Assembly: GCA_012842745.1 (NCBI GenBank)
Contig: DUSF01000035.1
Span: 124,001-188,000, forward strand
DNA from: Bacillus sp. (in: firmicutes)
GTDB lineage: Bacteria > Bacillota > Bacilli > Bacillales > Bacillaceae_J
Direction of reading: 5' to 3'
DNA: 64,000 nucleotides
Positions 1 to 8,631 of the stretch are shown piece by piece (position 1 is the first letter of the stretch; each line of letters begins with the position of its first letter). Made by a program: the position numbers and the translations under genes. The notes below the pieces were generated by a model that searched no databases, had not been told where the DNA came from, and saw only the letters and a list, made by a program, of their open reading frames with translations.

Positions 1-156
1 TACAACGCATTAAACACAACCGGACTTTCACTTGAAACAAAAGACAAAGGCGAAGCCGTTATTGCCATGGAATTTGAGGGCCATTATGAAGATACGGATT
101 TAGACAATCCACCGTTTGCGATTTTTTACCCAAAGGCCACACCAGCAGGGGCTTAA
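1..156 (+). CDS. Major tail (tube) protein, C-terminal fragment
   Basis: The reading frame is open from base 1 to the TAA at 154-156, so only the last 51 residues are in the window. They read as a beta-rich C-terminus ending in FYPKATPAGA. Its place directly before the tail assembly chaperone and tape measure genes is where siphovirus major tail proteins normally sit, so I infer a tail-tube subunit. The fragment is too short to assign a family from sequence alone. Confidence 0.6.
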   Translation, partial: YNALNTTGLSLETKDKGEAVIAMEFEGHYEDTDLDNPPFAIFYPKATPAGA

Positions 157-197
157 TTAGTCCCTGTTTTTATTTTATATAAAAGGAGCGATATTTT

Positions 198-506
198 ATG
201 TCTTACGCAATGCGGTCATTGAAAACGGCAGATATTTTTAAAATGAGTAAAATCCTAAAAAAAATGGATTTAAAAATCAAATTAGAAGAAGGTGCTTCAC
301 AAGCACAGGTTGGTGTGCAACTCATTCAAAGTATTCTTGAGAACGTGCACCAAGCTGAAGATGAAGTGAATGCTTTTCTAGCTGAATTAGTTGGACTAGA
401 AGTAAAAGAATTTAGCGAACTGCCAATTGAGGATATGCTCGAAATCTTTAATCTCTTTAAAGAGCAAAAAGGAATTATCAATTTTTTAAAACTAGCAGGC
501 AAATAG
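198..506 (+). CDS. Phage tail assembly chaperone (gpG-like)
   Basis: This 102-residue, charged, mostly helical protein lies between the major tail protein and the tape measure gene, the standard slot of the gpG-type chaperone that coats the tape measure during siphovirus tail assembly. A good ribosome site (aaaggagcg) precedes the ATG. The last codons contain the slippery run tttttta followed by aaa, and the -1 frame stays open for about 100 codons past the stop. That is the gpG/gpGT arrangement known from lambda and many Gram-positive phages. Function is inferred from position and frameshift architecture. Confidence 0.75.
   Translation: MSYAMRSLKTADIFKMSKILKKMDLKIKLEEGASQAQVGVQLIQSILENVHQAEDEVNAFLAELVGLEVKEFSELPIEDMLEIFNLFKEQKGIINFLKLAGK
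482..491 (+). promoter_or_regulatory. Tandem -1 ribosomal frameshift heptamers
   Basis: In the chaperone frame the codons are aat ttt tta aaa cta. This gives two overlapping X XXY YYZ heptamers, T TTT TTA (482-488) and T TTA AAA (485-491), 13-16 bases before the zero-frame TAG. A -1 slip leads into the open frame ending at 802. The heptamers are seen directly; use by the ribosome is inferred. Confidence 0.75.
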
Positions 507-802
507 ACCACATTGAAGTCTATGACCTGCTTTTTTCACGTTATGGAAATATTGATAGAATTTTAGATTTAGATATTGATGATGGTGAAAGTCTAATTAT
601 CAAAGCTTTTGAAAAACAAGCAGAGGAAAGGGCTTTTCAACTTTATACAGCGCGCTACTCATGGATGGATGAAGAAAGCTTCATTCCGTTTCATGAGTTT
701 TTTAATCCGCAAAAATTAGCAGAGCAAGTTGAACAAAAATCAGAATCTGAAATCCTATCTGAAGTAAAAGAAATATTGGACTCCTGCAAAGGGGGCGATT
801 GA
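488..802 (+). CDS. Tail assembly chaperone frameshift extension (gpT part of gpGT)
   Basis: The -1 frame relative to the upstream chaperone gene is open from the slippery site to the TGA at 800-802. The segment after the slip reads TSRQIDHIEVYDLLFSRYGN and continues as an acidic helical domain. It has no start codon with a ribosome site near its beginning, so it is best read as the C-terminal part of a frameshift fusion of about 201 residues encoded by 198-802. In lambda-like phages the fused form recruits the tail tube protein to the tape measure-chaperone complex. Confidence 0.7.
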   Translation, partial: KTSRQIDHIEVYDLLFSRYGNIDRILDLDIDDGESLIIKAFEKQAEERAFQLYTARYSWMDEESFIPFHEFFNPQKLAEQVEQKSESEILSEVKEILDSCKGGD

Positions 803-836
803 CATAGAAATTTTTAAATTATTTGGTAGTATCCTA

Positions 837-3110
837 GTGGACTCAACTGAAGCAGAAAGAAGTATTGCCGCAACAGAAAGCAAGTTTGAAAAACTAGGTG
901 GCAAGCTTAGCGACATTGGTGGTAAAATAACCGGTTTTGGTAAAAGTCTTTCTTTAAAAGTAACTGCTCCCATTGTTGCTATTGGTTCGGCAGCCGTGAA
1001 AATGTCTATGGATCAAGAAACGGCATTCGCAAAAGTATCCACATTATTAACAGGATCATCGGCGGATTATGAAAAGTATAAAAAAGACATCAGAAGCGCA
1101 TCATCTGAAATGGGTGTAGCCTTTGAGGATTATGCAGAATCTGTATATAGTTCGATATCAGCTGGACAGGATCAGGCCGATGCTATCGAATTTACGCGTA
1201 AGGCAGTTAAACTTGCGGGAGGCGGATTCACGGAAACATCAAAAGCTGTAGATGTAATGACAACAGCTTTAAATGCATACGGTCTATCGTCTGATAAAGC
1301 TACTAGCATTTCAGATATGCTTATCACTACCCAAAACTTAGGAAAAACGACCGTAGACGAGCTAGCATCATCTATGGGGGCTGTCATTCCTGTTGCTCAG
1401 GCTCAGAATGTTTCATTCGATCAATTGTCAGCTGGATATGCAGCATTAACGAAAAACGGTATCGCTACGGCTCAAACAGGAACATACATGAAAGCCATGT
1501 TTACCGAATTAGGTAAATCCGGATCAAAAGTGGACAAGATTTTAAGGCAAGAAACAGGTAAATCATTTTCTGAGCTTCAAGCAGAAGGGAAAAATGTTGG
1601 CGATGTCCTACAGATACTAAACCGACATGCCGAACAATCTGGATTGAAACTATCAGATTTATTTGGTTCTGTTCAAGCTGGTTCTGCTGCGCTTGTACTT
1701 GCTAAAGATGGTGGCGCAGAGTATCAAGAAATGCTTAAAGCTATGGGCGATTCAGCTGGGGCAACAGAAGAAGCTTTTAATAAGATGGCTGACACATCTG
1801 GTGATAAAGTACAAATCGCTGTGACTAAGATTAAAAATGCAATTGCGAGTCTTGGTGATGTTATACTACCAATTGTTGGAGATATTGCCGAAAAAGTTGG
1901 TAATCTTGTTACAAAGTTTGACGATATGTCACCAGCTACACAGAAGACGATCGTAGTTATCGCAGGGATAGCCGCAGCGATCGGTCCTGTACTTATTGTG
2001 ATAGGTACCCTAATCTCCTCAATCGGCTCAATAGTTAAGGTAATCGCACCTGTAGTTGCAGCAGTTACAGAAATGGGTGGTATGATTGGGCTATTAACAA
2101 ATCCTATCGGACTTGCTGTAGCGGCTATAGTAGCGATTGTTGCGGCGCTAGTATTGGCTTACAACAAAGTTGAGTGGTTCCGCAACGTGGTTGACACGGC
2201 TTGGAATCAAATTAAATCCTTTACTGAGGCAGCGTTTAAAGCAATTAGTGATACTATCTCAAAAATAGTAAAAGACGTTGTTGATTTTGTTAAGAGTCTA
2301 CTTGATAAGTTTAAAGACTTTTGGAAAGAAAACGGCGATTTCATCTTGCAAATTGTTAAAAAATACACGGATGATACACTTTCGACTATTAAAATGGTCA
2401 TGGGGTTAATTAAAGGTGTATTTGAGATTGTGTGGCCAATCATTTCCAACGTTGTAAAAGTTGCTTGGGAGTATATCAAATTAATAGTAAAAAATACAAT
2501 TGATATTGTGTTAGGCATCATCCAAACAGGCATGAAGCTGATGCAGGGTGATTGGAAAGGTGCTTGGGAATCTATAAAAAATACAGCCCAAAACATTTGG
2601 AGAAACGTAGAACAGTTTTTCAAAAATATAAATCTTGTGCAAATTGGCAAGGACATAATACAAGGACTTATTAACGGCATAGGTTCTATGGCTTCCGCTG
2701 TTTGGGATAAAGCGAAATCTATAGCCGATGGTGTAACGAAAACAATCAAAGGTGCTTTGAAAATCGCATCACCATCAAAAGTTATGTTCCAGTTAGGTAA
2801 ATGGACAGGCGAGGGCTTAGACGATGGACTTGGAAGCATGATTAATGCCATTAGCGGAACAGCTAATGACATGGCGATGGCGGCAATACCGAACATCGCA
2901 CCGGTTAATGCATCTTTTGGAGGTCAATCTGGTACTATGCCATCTGTTCAAAACATTTCTGGCGGAACCGCATTTGGTTTTGCAGAGCAAACAATCATAG
3001 TACCTGTATATTTAGACGGATACGAGATTGCTAGAGCAACATATCCACACATCGACAACATGCAAGGTAATAACATAAATTCAAATAATCGCTACAACGG
3101 GGTGAGATAA
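837..3110 (+). CDS. Phage tail tape measure protein
   Basis: At 757 residues from the GTG at 837 this is the largest prophage gene here. The N-terminal part is helical and charged; residues about 50-350 resemble the TP901-type tape measure core (MSMDQETAFAKVSTLLTGSS, SSMGAVIPVAQAQ). Hydrophobic segments lie at about 365-445, and Trp-rich amphipathic repeats follow. It sets tail length and forms part of the DNA injection path. The start is uncertain: GTG 837 has no ribosome site, whereas aaaggggg at 788-795 lies ahead of an in-frame upstream extension (DIEIFKLFGSIL). Translation may begin at ATA 804 or ATT 798. The next gene starts inside its stop codon (ATG 3110). Confidence 0.9.
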   Translation: MDSTEAERSIAATESKFEKLGGKLSDIGGKITGFGKSLSLKVTAPIVAIGSAAVKMSMDQETAFAKVSTLLTGSSADYEKYKKDIRSASSEMGVAFEDYAESVYSSISAGQDQADAIEFTRKAVKLAGGGFTETSKAVDVMTTALNAYGLSSDKATSISDMLITTQNLGKTTVDELASSMGAVIPVAQAQNVSFDQLSAGYAALTKNGIATAQTGTYMKAMFTELGKSGSKVDKILRQETGKSFSELQAEGKNVGDVLQILNRHAEQSGLKLSDLFGSVQAGSAALVLAKDGGAEYQEMLKAMGDSAGATEEAFNKMADTSGDKVQIAVTKIKNAIASLGDVILPIVGDIAEKVGNLVTKFDDMSPATQKTIVVIAGIAAAIGPVLIVIGTLISSIGSIVKVIAPVVAAVTEMGGMIGLLTNPIGLAVAAIVAIVAALVLAYNKVEWFRNVVDTAWNQIKSFTEAAFKAISDTISKIVKDVVDFVKSLLDKFKDFWKENGDFILQIVKKYTDDTLSTIKMVMGLIKGVFEIVWPIISNVVKVAWEYIKLIVKNTIDIVLGIIQTGMKLMQGDWKGAWESIKNTAQNIWRNVEQFFKNINLVQIGKDIIQGLINGIGSMASAVWDKAKSIADGVTKTIKGALKIASPSKVMFQLGKWTGEGLDDGLGSMINAISGTANDMAMAAIPNIAPVNASFGGQSGTMPSVQNISGGTAFGFAEQTIIVPVYLDGYEIARATYPHIDNMQGNNINSNNRYNGVR

Positions 3111-3922
3111 TGAGTATTGTTTTACAAGATTTAGTTGGCAATCGGTACAATTTAGAAGAGTACGGCATAAAATCTTTAGGACTTATTATCTCGTCTCCAA
3201 ACCCGATTCACAACACAGAAAAAATTGAAGGCCGTCATGGTCATATCGATATGGGAACAACATTTGAAGGGCGCTCTTTAAAAGGGCGCTTTATGCTTAA
3301 AGCTAAAGATCGTCTTGACTATTTGCTTTTGCGTGATGAGATATTTGGATTATTTGATGGCCGGAAGTTTTTTTATTTAATCGAAACAGACCAACCGAAA
3401 AGGCGCTGGAAAGTAAAGACTGCATCGGCATATGACATTGAGCGAATAACGTCAAGAGTTGGTCAATTTGAAATACAGTTCATTTCGCCTTTGCCATTTG
3501 CTGAAAGCTTTGGAACAACACTTGCCCCGTTTGATTTTAATAACGAACTGTGGGCAGTCGGTCAAGGGGTAATTAGCGAAGATTTAAAATACGTTTATAA
3601 CACTCCTAATTTTAGTATCTATAACGGTAGTGACGTTGAGATTGACCCGAGAGAGTTGCCGCTATTAATCACATTTAAAGGCGCATCGAGCAACTTAAAA
3701 ATCACTAATAAAACTACTGGTGATGGTTGGAAATTAGCTGGCACGACAAACGCAAGTGACGTGATTGCTTTAAACGGTGTTAAGTCTTTAAAAAATGGTG
3801 TATCAATATTTGGCAACACAAACAGAAAAATATTATCGCTTGCAAAAGGCTTTAATAATTTTACAATCGAAGGTGCTAGTAACTTTGAAATAAAATTCGA
3901 CTTTAGATTTTACAATTTTTAA
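3110..3922 (+). CDS. Distal tail protein (Dit family)
   Basis: The 270-residue protein starts at an ATG sharing one base with the tape measure stop, which suggests translational coupling. The N-terminal half (GRHGHIDMGTTFEGRSLKGRF, then a segment with RRWKVKTA and FEIQFISPLPFAES) matches the siphovirus Dit/YomH-type pattern: a hexamer-forming ring at the tail tip. The C-terminal half is a beta-sandwich-like region rich in N, T and S. Position after the tape measure supports the call. Dit proteins anchor the receptor-binding or tail-associated lysin module. Confidence 0.75.
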   Translation: MSIVLQDLVGNRYNLEEYGIKSLGLIISSPNPIHNTEKIEGRHGHIDMGTTFEGRSLKGRFMLKAKDRLDYLLLRDEIFGLFDGRKFFYLIETDQPKRRWKVKTASAYDIERITSRVGQFEIQFISPLPFAESFGTTLAPFDFNNELWAVGQGVISEDLKYVYNTPNFSIYNGSDVEIDPRELPLLITFKGASSNLKITNKTTGDGWKLAGTTNASDVIALNGVKSLKNGVSIFGNTNRKILSLAKGFNNFTIEGASNFEIKFDFRFYNF

Positions 3923-3934
3923 GGTGGTGTTTTT

Positions 3935-4933
3935 ATGCCATATCAACCTCTCGGAATTAACTTAAACAGAGAATATAGAAATAGTTTAAATGCACAACTT
4001 AAAGAGTTGTACGACAGATTAGCAAGTATTATCCCCGAGGCAGGCGATAGCAATATAGAAATCGTGGATGCCCGTATGGGCGTTGATGGAACGTCTAGAA
4101 CAACGCTTGGCGATTTTATTAGAGAGTTGCAGCAAGAAATAATAGACTTGCAAGCGGGTGGAGGAGGTGGAAGCCAAGAACAAATTGACGATTTAGCACT
4201 AAGAGTAACCACTGTTGAAAACGACATTGCCACTCATGAAGTCGTCGCAGCATCAAAAACAAAACTTGGTCACGTAAAAGAAGGTCGCGGTATCAGTATT
4301 AACTCTAGCGGTACAATTGATGTTAATTTAGGTTCAGGTTTAGGTTTTGATGCAAACGGTAAAATCGCAGTAACAGAATGTGCAGGAGGAGGTATCCCTT
4401 CAGGTCTTATATCAATGTGGTCAGGTGCTATTTCAAGTATCCCAACAGGTTGGGCATTATGTAACGGTTCGAATGGTACACCTGACTTAAGAGATAGATT
4501 CATTGTAGGTGCAGGTAGCACATATGCAGTTGGAGCCACTGGTGGAGCAAGTACTATTGCATTGACTGCGGCACAACTACCTGCCCATACCCATGATAAA
4601 GGAACTTTAACTGTAGCATCAGATGGTGCACATACACACGCTCCAGGAACATTGACAACTAGTTCATCTGGTGCACACACGCACACTGTTACTCTTGACA
4701 TAGTATATCAAACAGAGGTTGGAAGAGGTGATTATAGTGCTGCCTTTCCGGCGGGAAATAAAAACTTTACTACAAGTTCATCTGGGGCACACACACATAC
4801 TATCTCAGGTGCTACCGCGAGTGGAGGAGCACATGCGCATGCTATCACTGGAGCTACTGCTAGTGTTGGTAGTGGACAATCACATGAAAATAGACCTCCG
4901 TATTATGCGTTGGCTTATATTATGAAGCTGTAA
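3935..4933 (+). CDS. Tail collar/fibre protein with five HxH motifs
   Basis: This 332-residue protein has a helical N-terminus (LNAQLKELYDRLASIIPE), a second predicted coiled coil at about 88-110 (EQIDDLALRVTTVENDI), a knotted linker, and a phage tail collar domain from about 155 (SGLISMWSGAISSIPTGWALCN, TPDLRDRFIVGAG). After it come five HxH motifs (AHTH four times, AHAH once) spaced by short Gly/Ser/Thr-rich beta stretches, and a conserved end (ENRPPYYALAYIMKL). In T4 fibres HxH motifs bind metal along a trimer axis, so a trimeric receptor-binding fibre is inferred. It lies between Dit and the Tal-type protein. The ribosome site is aaggtggtg. Confidence 0.8.
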   Translation: MPYQPLGINLNREYRNSLNAQLKELYDRLASIIPEAGDSNIEIVDARMGVDGTSRTTLGDFIRELQQEIIDLQAGGGGGSQEQIDDLALRVTTVENDIATHEVVAASKTKLGHVKEGRGISINSSGTIDVNLGSGLGFDANGKIAVTECAGGGIPSGLISMWSGAISSIPTGWALCNGSNGTPDLRDRFIVGAGSTYAVGATGGASTIALTAAQLPAHTHDKGTLTVASDGAHTHAPGTLTTSSSGAHTHTVTLDIVYQTEVGRGDYSAAFPAGNKNFTTSSSGAHTHTISGATASGGAHAHAITGATASVGSGQSHENRPPYYALAYIMKL

Positions 4934-4970
4934 AGGTGTGTTATTAATCTAATAGTTAGGCGGTGATAGC

Positions 4971-7208
4971 TTGATAGTTACTAATATGTCAGGACAATCT
5001 GAAATGTTAACTGATATAAAATCATTACAAAGTAAGCAGAGAGTGAACGGAGAATATTCACTCTCTTTTCTTTTGCTCAAATCTGAGCGAAATGAGCATA
5101 GTTACCCGTTAGCGATTGAAGAATCAATTCTTGAATATGATGGGCAACAGTACAGAATAAAGCAAACAGAAGAAAGACCTGTTGGCTTTAGTGCTATTAA
5201 ACAAATTAAAGCAGACCACATTTTTTTTGATTTAATCGACCATTATAAATATGAAACGTTGACAGGTTATTTATCTATCATCGAGGTGTTAGATTTTATA
5301 ATGCCTGGTACAGGATACACATGGGAAGTCATCGGAGCATTTAGCCAATACCAATTTGAAAACTTCGGTGATGATAACTGTTTAGCATTAGTTCAAAAAA
5401 TCTTAGACCGCTACGGTGCCGAAGTTGAAATTGATAATAAACACCTGGTGTTTCGTAATCAAATTGGTAGGGAAACAGATTTTCAGTTTCGATTTAAGCA
5501 TAATTTAAAAGCTATTTCTAAAAGCGTTGATACTAACAATTTATCAACGTATATCAAAGGCTACGGAGCTGAAGGTGTGACGGCCGAATACTTATCACCT
5601 AACTGGACCAAATACGGAAAAAGACATGCAAAGCCAGTACGTGATGAACGCTATACAACAAAAGAGGGGTTGTTGGAGCGCCTTAAAAGAGATATTCAAG
5701 ATGAACCAAAAATAAACTTTACTGTTGATTTTGTTGACTTAAGAGACCAAGGCTATCCCTACGACCGTCCACAAAAAGGCGATGAGGTTTATGTCATTTA
5801 TGAGCCTTTAGACATTGATATAACTGCAAGAATATTAGAGATTGACGAACTTAAAGATGCTCATGGAAATATCATCAAAACTAATGTGACACTAGCAAAC
5901 TTTAAAAATAGTGCTACTGATATATTAAGCTCCTTTGCACGTACGCAGAAGCAAGTCGATGGAATCCTAGAAGGTTCTACCAAACTACCATTTAGCGCAT
6001 TAGATGCAGCTGTGCAACGTGCGACAGAAATCATAAAGAATACCGAATCTGAAATCGAATATCCCGAAAGTGGATGGTTGATTTTTAGGGACAAAAAAGA
6101 CCAGAACAAATTAGTTGTGCTGAATAGTAGCGGTTTGGCTATCTCCAACAATAATTTAGTAAGTGTTTTGTCAGCAATTACTGGCGATGGTATTGTAGCT
6201 GACAGAATCACGACTGGAAAATTAAATGCTGCTAATGTTGAGATTATTAATTTAAAAATAGGCTCTAAAACACAGTTTGAGTCGGGGTATAATCCAACAG
6301 AAAAAGTTGCGACTGGTGTAAAATTTGACGATTCTATTGTAATTGGCAACGGCAATGGGATTAAGGTTAAAGACTCGTCAAACGTTGACCGTGTGAGACT
6401 TGGACAGTATGCTCCGAATCAGTATGGGTTAAAAGTAACGAACGGAGAAATATATGGAACAACTATAAGGAGCGGAAGTGAATACTCTACTTCTTATTTA
6501 GAAATAAGAGATAGTTCAGACTTTCCTTTGAAATTAATTACAAATAATAAGGAATCGATAACATTTGGAAGATATAATCGAGGCGGTTCTATACAAATTC
6601 TAGATCATGCCAATGATAATTTGGTCGGTCAAATTAATGGTGGTTCTAGAGATGGGCTGCACATTGAATCACGTGGCTGGACTTTACCATACAAGCCTTT
6701 TTATATTGACACGAGCCATCTAGACATTAATGGCGATACGTCTGTACAAGGTGATTTTCAGCAAAGCGGCGGTACCACTGTTCTAAATAAACTAATGGTG
6801 ATGGGGCATAAAGATGCAGTACAATTGACAGATTCATTTGGCTACGTTCATTTTTCAGCAAGAGAGTCGCCAGAAACTAAATTTATTGATGAAGGTAAAG
6901 ATAAATTAATTAATGGTGAATGTAAAATAATATTAGATGATATGTTTTTGGAAAGTGTTGAAGCAAATGAAGACTTTAATTGGCTTGTTCAGTTAACTCC
7001 GTATTCACCAATCCAGCCTTATGTTGACGAAATTGGAGACAATTATTTTATAGTAAAAGAATTGAATGGTAAAAACGGCGAATTTGTTTGGTCTCTATCA
7101 GCAACAAGAAAAGGATTTACGGAGAGATTCCGAACTTCTGACTTATCATCGTTAGATGACAACTGGGAAGATGAAATACTGAATGGTGGTGAGGTTGAAA
7201 ATGCATAA
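4971..7208 (+). CDS. Tail-associated (Tal-type) baseplate/endopeptidase tail protein
   Basis: The 745-residue protein starts at TTG 4971 behind a weak ggcggtga site. Residues 1 to about 330 follow the prophage endopeptidase tail/minor structural pattern (SLQSKQRVNGEYSLSF, YDRPQKGDEVYVIYEPLDI, TNVTLANFK). The remainder is a long beta-rich region with SADRITTGKLNAANVEI-like motifs typical of phage central tip proteins, and the C-terminus is acidic. It probably forms the central tail tip and may degrade peptidoglycan during injection, but I do not recognise an active-site motif, so the enzymatic role is inferred from the family. Its last codons overlap the next start. Confidence 0.75.
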   Translation: MIVTNMSGQSEMLTDIKSLQSKQRVNGEYSLSFLLLKSERNEHSYPLAIEESILEYDGQQYRIKQTEERPVGFSAIKQIKADHIFFDLIDHYKYETLTGYLSIIEVLDFIMPGTGYTWEVIGAFSQYQFENFGDDNCLALVQKILDRYGAEVEIDNKHLVFRNQIGRETDFQFRFKHNLKAISKSVDTNNLSTYIKGYGAEGVTAEYLSPNWTKYGKRHAKPVRDERYTTKEGLLERLKRDIQDEPKINFTVDFVDLRDQGYPYDRPQKGDEVYVIYEPLDIDITARILEIDELKDAHGNIIKTNVTLANFKNSATDILSSFARTQKQVDGILEGSTKLPFSALDAAVQRATEIIKNTESEIEYPESGWLIFRDKKDQNKLVVLNSSGLAISNNNLVSVLSAITGDGIVADRITTGKLNAANVEIINLKIGSKTQFESGYNPTEKVATGVKFDDSIVIGNGNGIKVKDSSNVDRVRLGQYAPNQYGLKVTNGEIYGTTIRSGSEYSTSYLEIRDSSDFPLKLITNNKESITFGRYNRGGSIQILDHANDNLVGQINGGSRDGLHIESRGWTLPYKPFYIDTSHLDINGDTSVQGDFQQSGGTTVLNKLMVMGHKDAVQLTDSFGYVHFSARESPETKFIDEGKDKLINGECKIILDDMFLESVEANEDFNWLVQLTPYSPIQPYVDEIGDNYFIVKELNGKNGEFVWSLSATRKGFTERFRTSDLSSLDDNWEDEILNGGEVENA

Positions 7209-7425
7209 CAAGAAATTCAGATTTGAGAAAAAGAGAAAAAGCAAAGGCGTTCCTACACCAAACAGATTAATCATTACAGAAGAAAAAGAATTTGACATAG
7301 AAAATGTTGCTGATGTCGATGATTTAAAACAAAAACTAAATCGTGAATTATTTGAACTTGCTCAAGAATCAAAGCGACTTAAAAACAGGGCACAAGAGAT
7401 TAAAGAAATACTAGCGCAGTTATAA
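7201..7425 (+). CDS. Small basic/coiled-coil phage protein, unknown function
   Basis: I place the start at ATG 7201, which overlaps the stop of the baseplate gene and follows ggtggtgaggttg; an in-frame ATG at 7183 is possible but lies deep inside the previous gene. The product is 74 residues, with a very basic N-terminus (KKFRFEKKRKSK) and an amphipathic C-terminal helix (LKQKLNRELFELAQESKRLKN). Small genes of this kind between tail tip and lysis genes are common in Bacillus prophages. I do not recognise a function. Confidence 0.6.
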   Translation: MHNKKFRFEKKRKSKGVPTPNRLIITEEKEFDIENVADVDDLKQKLNRELFELAQESKRLKNRAQEIKEILAQL

Positions 7426-7474
7426 GCTTCGAGTCAATCGGTGCTATTTTTAATGTGCAAAGGAGGTTTAACTC

Positions 7475-7942
7475 GTGGATTTTACACAAAAACTATATGC
7501 GGCATTTGTTGGCGGCATACTATCACCATCATTTGCATTTATGTATGGCGAGGGCGAGGTTATTAAATATACAATGACCACGCTTTTATTTTTTATTGGT
7601 ATGGATTGGCTAAGTGGAATTCGAGCATCTAAAAAAGATGATTCATATGGAAGTAAATATGGAATCGATGGTGTATTCCGATCATTTTTTATTATTTTAC
7701 TTCCGGCTGGTGGACACTTACTTGACATGATATTAGGAGCACCATCGGTTGTGTTTGGCTTATTGTCATTTGGCGTGCTATACCACGTCATACAATCAAT
7801 GACAGCCAACGCAATTAGGGCGGGATGGGGCGAGTGGGTGCCAGATTGGATTTTAGTCAAACTAACAAATTGGGTGAAAGCAGAAATAGAATCTAAGTTT
7901 GCTAGAGCGGAAAAACGAAAAGAGGAGAGTGGTAAGTTATGA
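7475..7942 (+). CDS. Phage holin (toxin secretion/phage lysis family)
   Basis: This 155-residue protein starts at GTG 7475 behind a strong aaggaggt site. It has several hydrophobic segments (about 8-22, 32-48, 72-90, 95-115) and the family-typical TLLFFIGMDWLSGIRASKK, followed by a charged cytoplasmic tail (FARAEKRKEESGKL). Such holins make membrane lesions that release the endolysin at the end of the lytic cycle. It overlaps the amidase gene by four bases (ATGA), the usual holin-endolysin coupling. Confidence 0.88.
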   Translation: MDFTQKLYAAFVGGILSPSFAFMYGEGEVIKYTMTTLLFFIGMDWLSGIRASKKDDSYGSKYGIDGVFRSFFIILLPAGGHLLDMILGAPSVVFGLLSFGVLYHVIQSMTANAIRAGWGEWVPDWILVKLTNWVKAEIESKFARAEKRKEESGKL

Positions 7943-8580
7943 ACATAATAAAAGACCATATACCGTTTAGTACAGATTGTAACCGCCGACCAAATATTAA
8001 AATGGTACCAAATAGTATCACTGTTCATAGTACAGGGAACCCCTCATCTAATGCAAAAGGTGAGCGCAAATGGTTAGAGAATCCAACAAACAAACGCACA
8101 GCATCATGGCATTATGTAGTTGACGAAAAAGACATCATCGAAGCAATTCCTCCTGACTACGTGGCGTGGCACGCTGGCGATGGAAACGGTCAAGGAAATA
8201 GGGCCTCGATTAGCATTGAAATGTGCGAAAGCGGGAATCGTCAGCTTGTACTTAAACGGACACAGGAATTAGTACGGTATCTCATGAATAGACACAACAT
8301 TCGAAAGGTTGTACGTCACTACGATTGGTCAAAAAAGAACTGTCCACGAATCCTCAATAACGACTGTAAATGGACAGAATGGTTTACATTTCTAGCTGAA
8401 ATTTTTAACGAAAAGAAAGAAGGTGAAAAAATGCAAAAAGTTAATATTGTAGCAGGAACAAAGCTAATCGAAGGCATTAAAATTAATAACGTTACGTATG
8501 CTCCCGTGCGTGAATTAAGCGAACTACTTGGTAAAAAAGTTGATTGGAACGAAAAGACAAGTACTGTTACACTTAAATAA
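7939..8580 (+). CDS. N-acetylmuramoyl-L-alanine amidase endolysin
   Basis: The 213-residue protein has an Amidase_2 (PGRP-like) catalytic domain at about 20-140. Zinc-ligand candidates are the His in ITVHSTGNPS and the His-Cys end in VVRHYDWSKKNCPRIL; the substrate cleft includes ASWHYVVDEK. It has no signal peptide, as expected for holin-dependent release. A short C-terminal domain (about 165-213, AGTKLIEGIKINNVTYAPVRELSELLG) resembles the copper amine oxidase N-terminal-like repeat used for wall binding. That domain starts at an internal Met preceded by aaggtg (see findings). The enzyme cleaves the amide bond between MurNAc and the stem peptide. Confidence 0.9.
   Translation: MNIIKDHIPFSTDCNRRPNIKMVPNSITVHSTGNPSSNAKGERKWLENPTNKRTASWHYVVDEKDIIEAIPPDYVAWHAGDGNGQGNRASISIEMCESGNRQLVLKRTQELVRYLMNRHNIRKVVRHYDWSKKNCPRILNNDCKWTEWFTFLAEIFNEKKEGEKMQKVNIVAGTKLIEGIKINNVTYAPVRELSELLGKKVDWNEKTSTVTLK
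8431..8431 (+). promoter_or_regulatory. Possible internal start of the amidase wall-binding domain
   Basis: Inside the amidase gene aaggtg (8420-8425) sits five bases before ATG 8431, which opens exactly at the C-terminal domain. Use of this start would give a separate polypeptide of about 49 residues ending at 8580. The ribosome-site match is seen; use is inferred from other endolysins with internal starts. Confidence 0.4.
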
Positions 8581-8631
8581 AAATTAGTTTTATTTCACAT
8601 ACTAACTGTACAGCTTAGAAGTCACTTAAAA

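Noticed and set aside
2207-2896. Long antisense open frame within the tape measure gene
   Set aside because: No ribosome site, hydrophobic composition mirrors the sense strand's helical repeats; a shadow of the real gene.
4270-4701. Antisense frame in the collar/fibre gene
   Set aside because: Cys/Val-rich translation arises from the repeated AHTH codons read backward; no start signal.
4550-4895. DNA repeats in the fibre gene as a CRISPR-like or mobile array
   Set aside because: They encode in-frame HxH protein repeats with uneven spacing; no spacer-repeat regularity.
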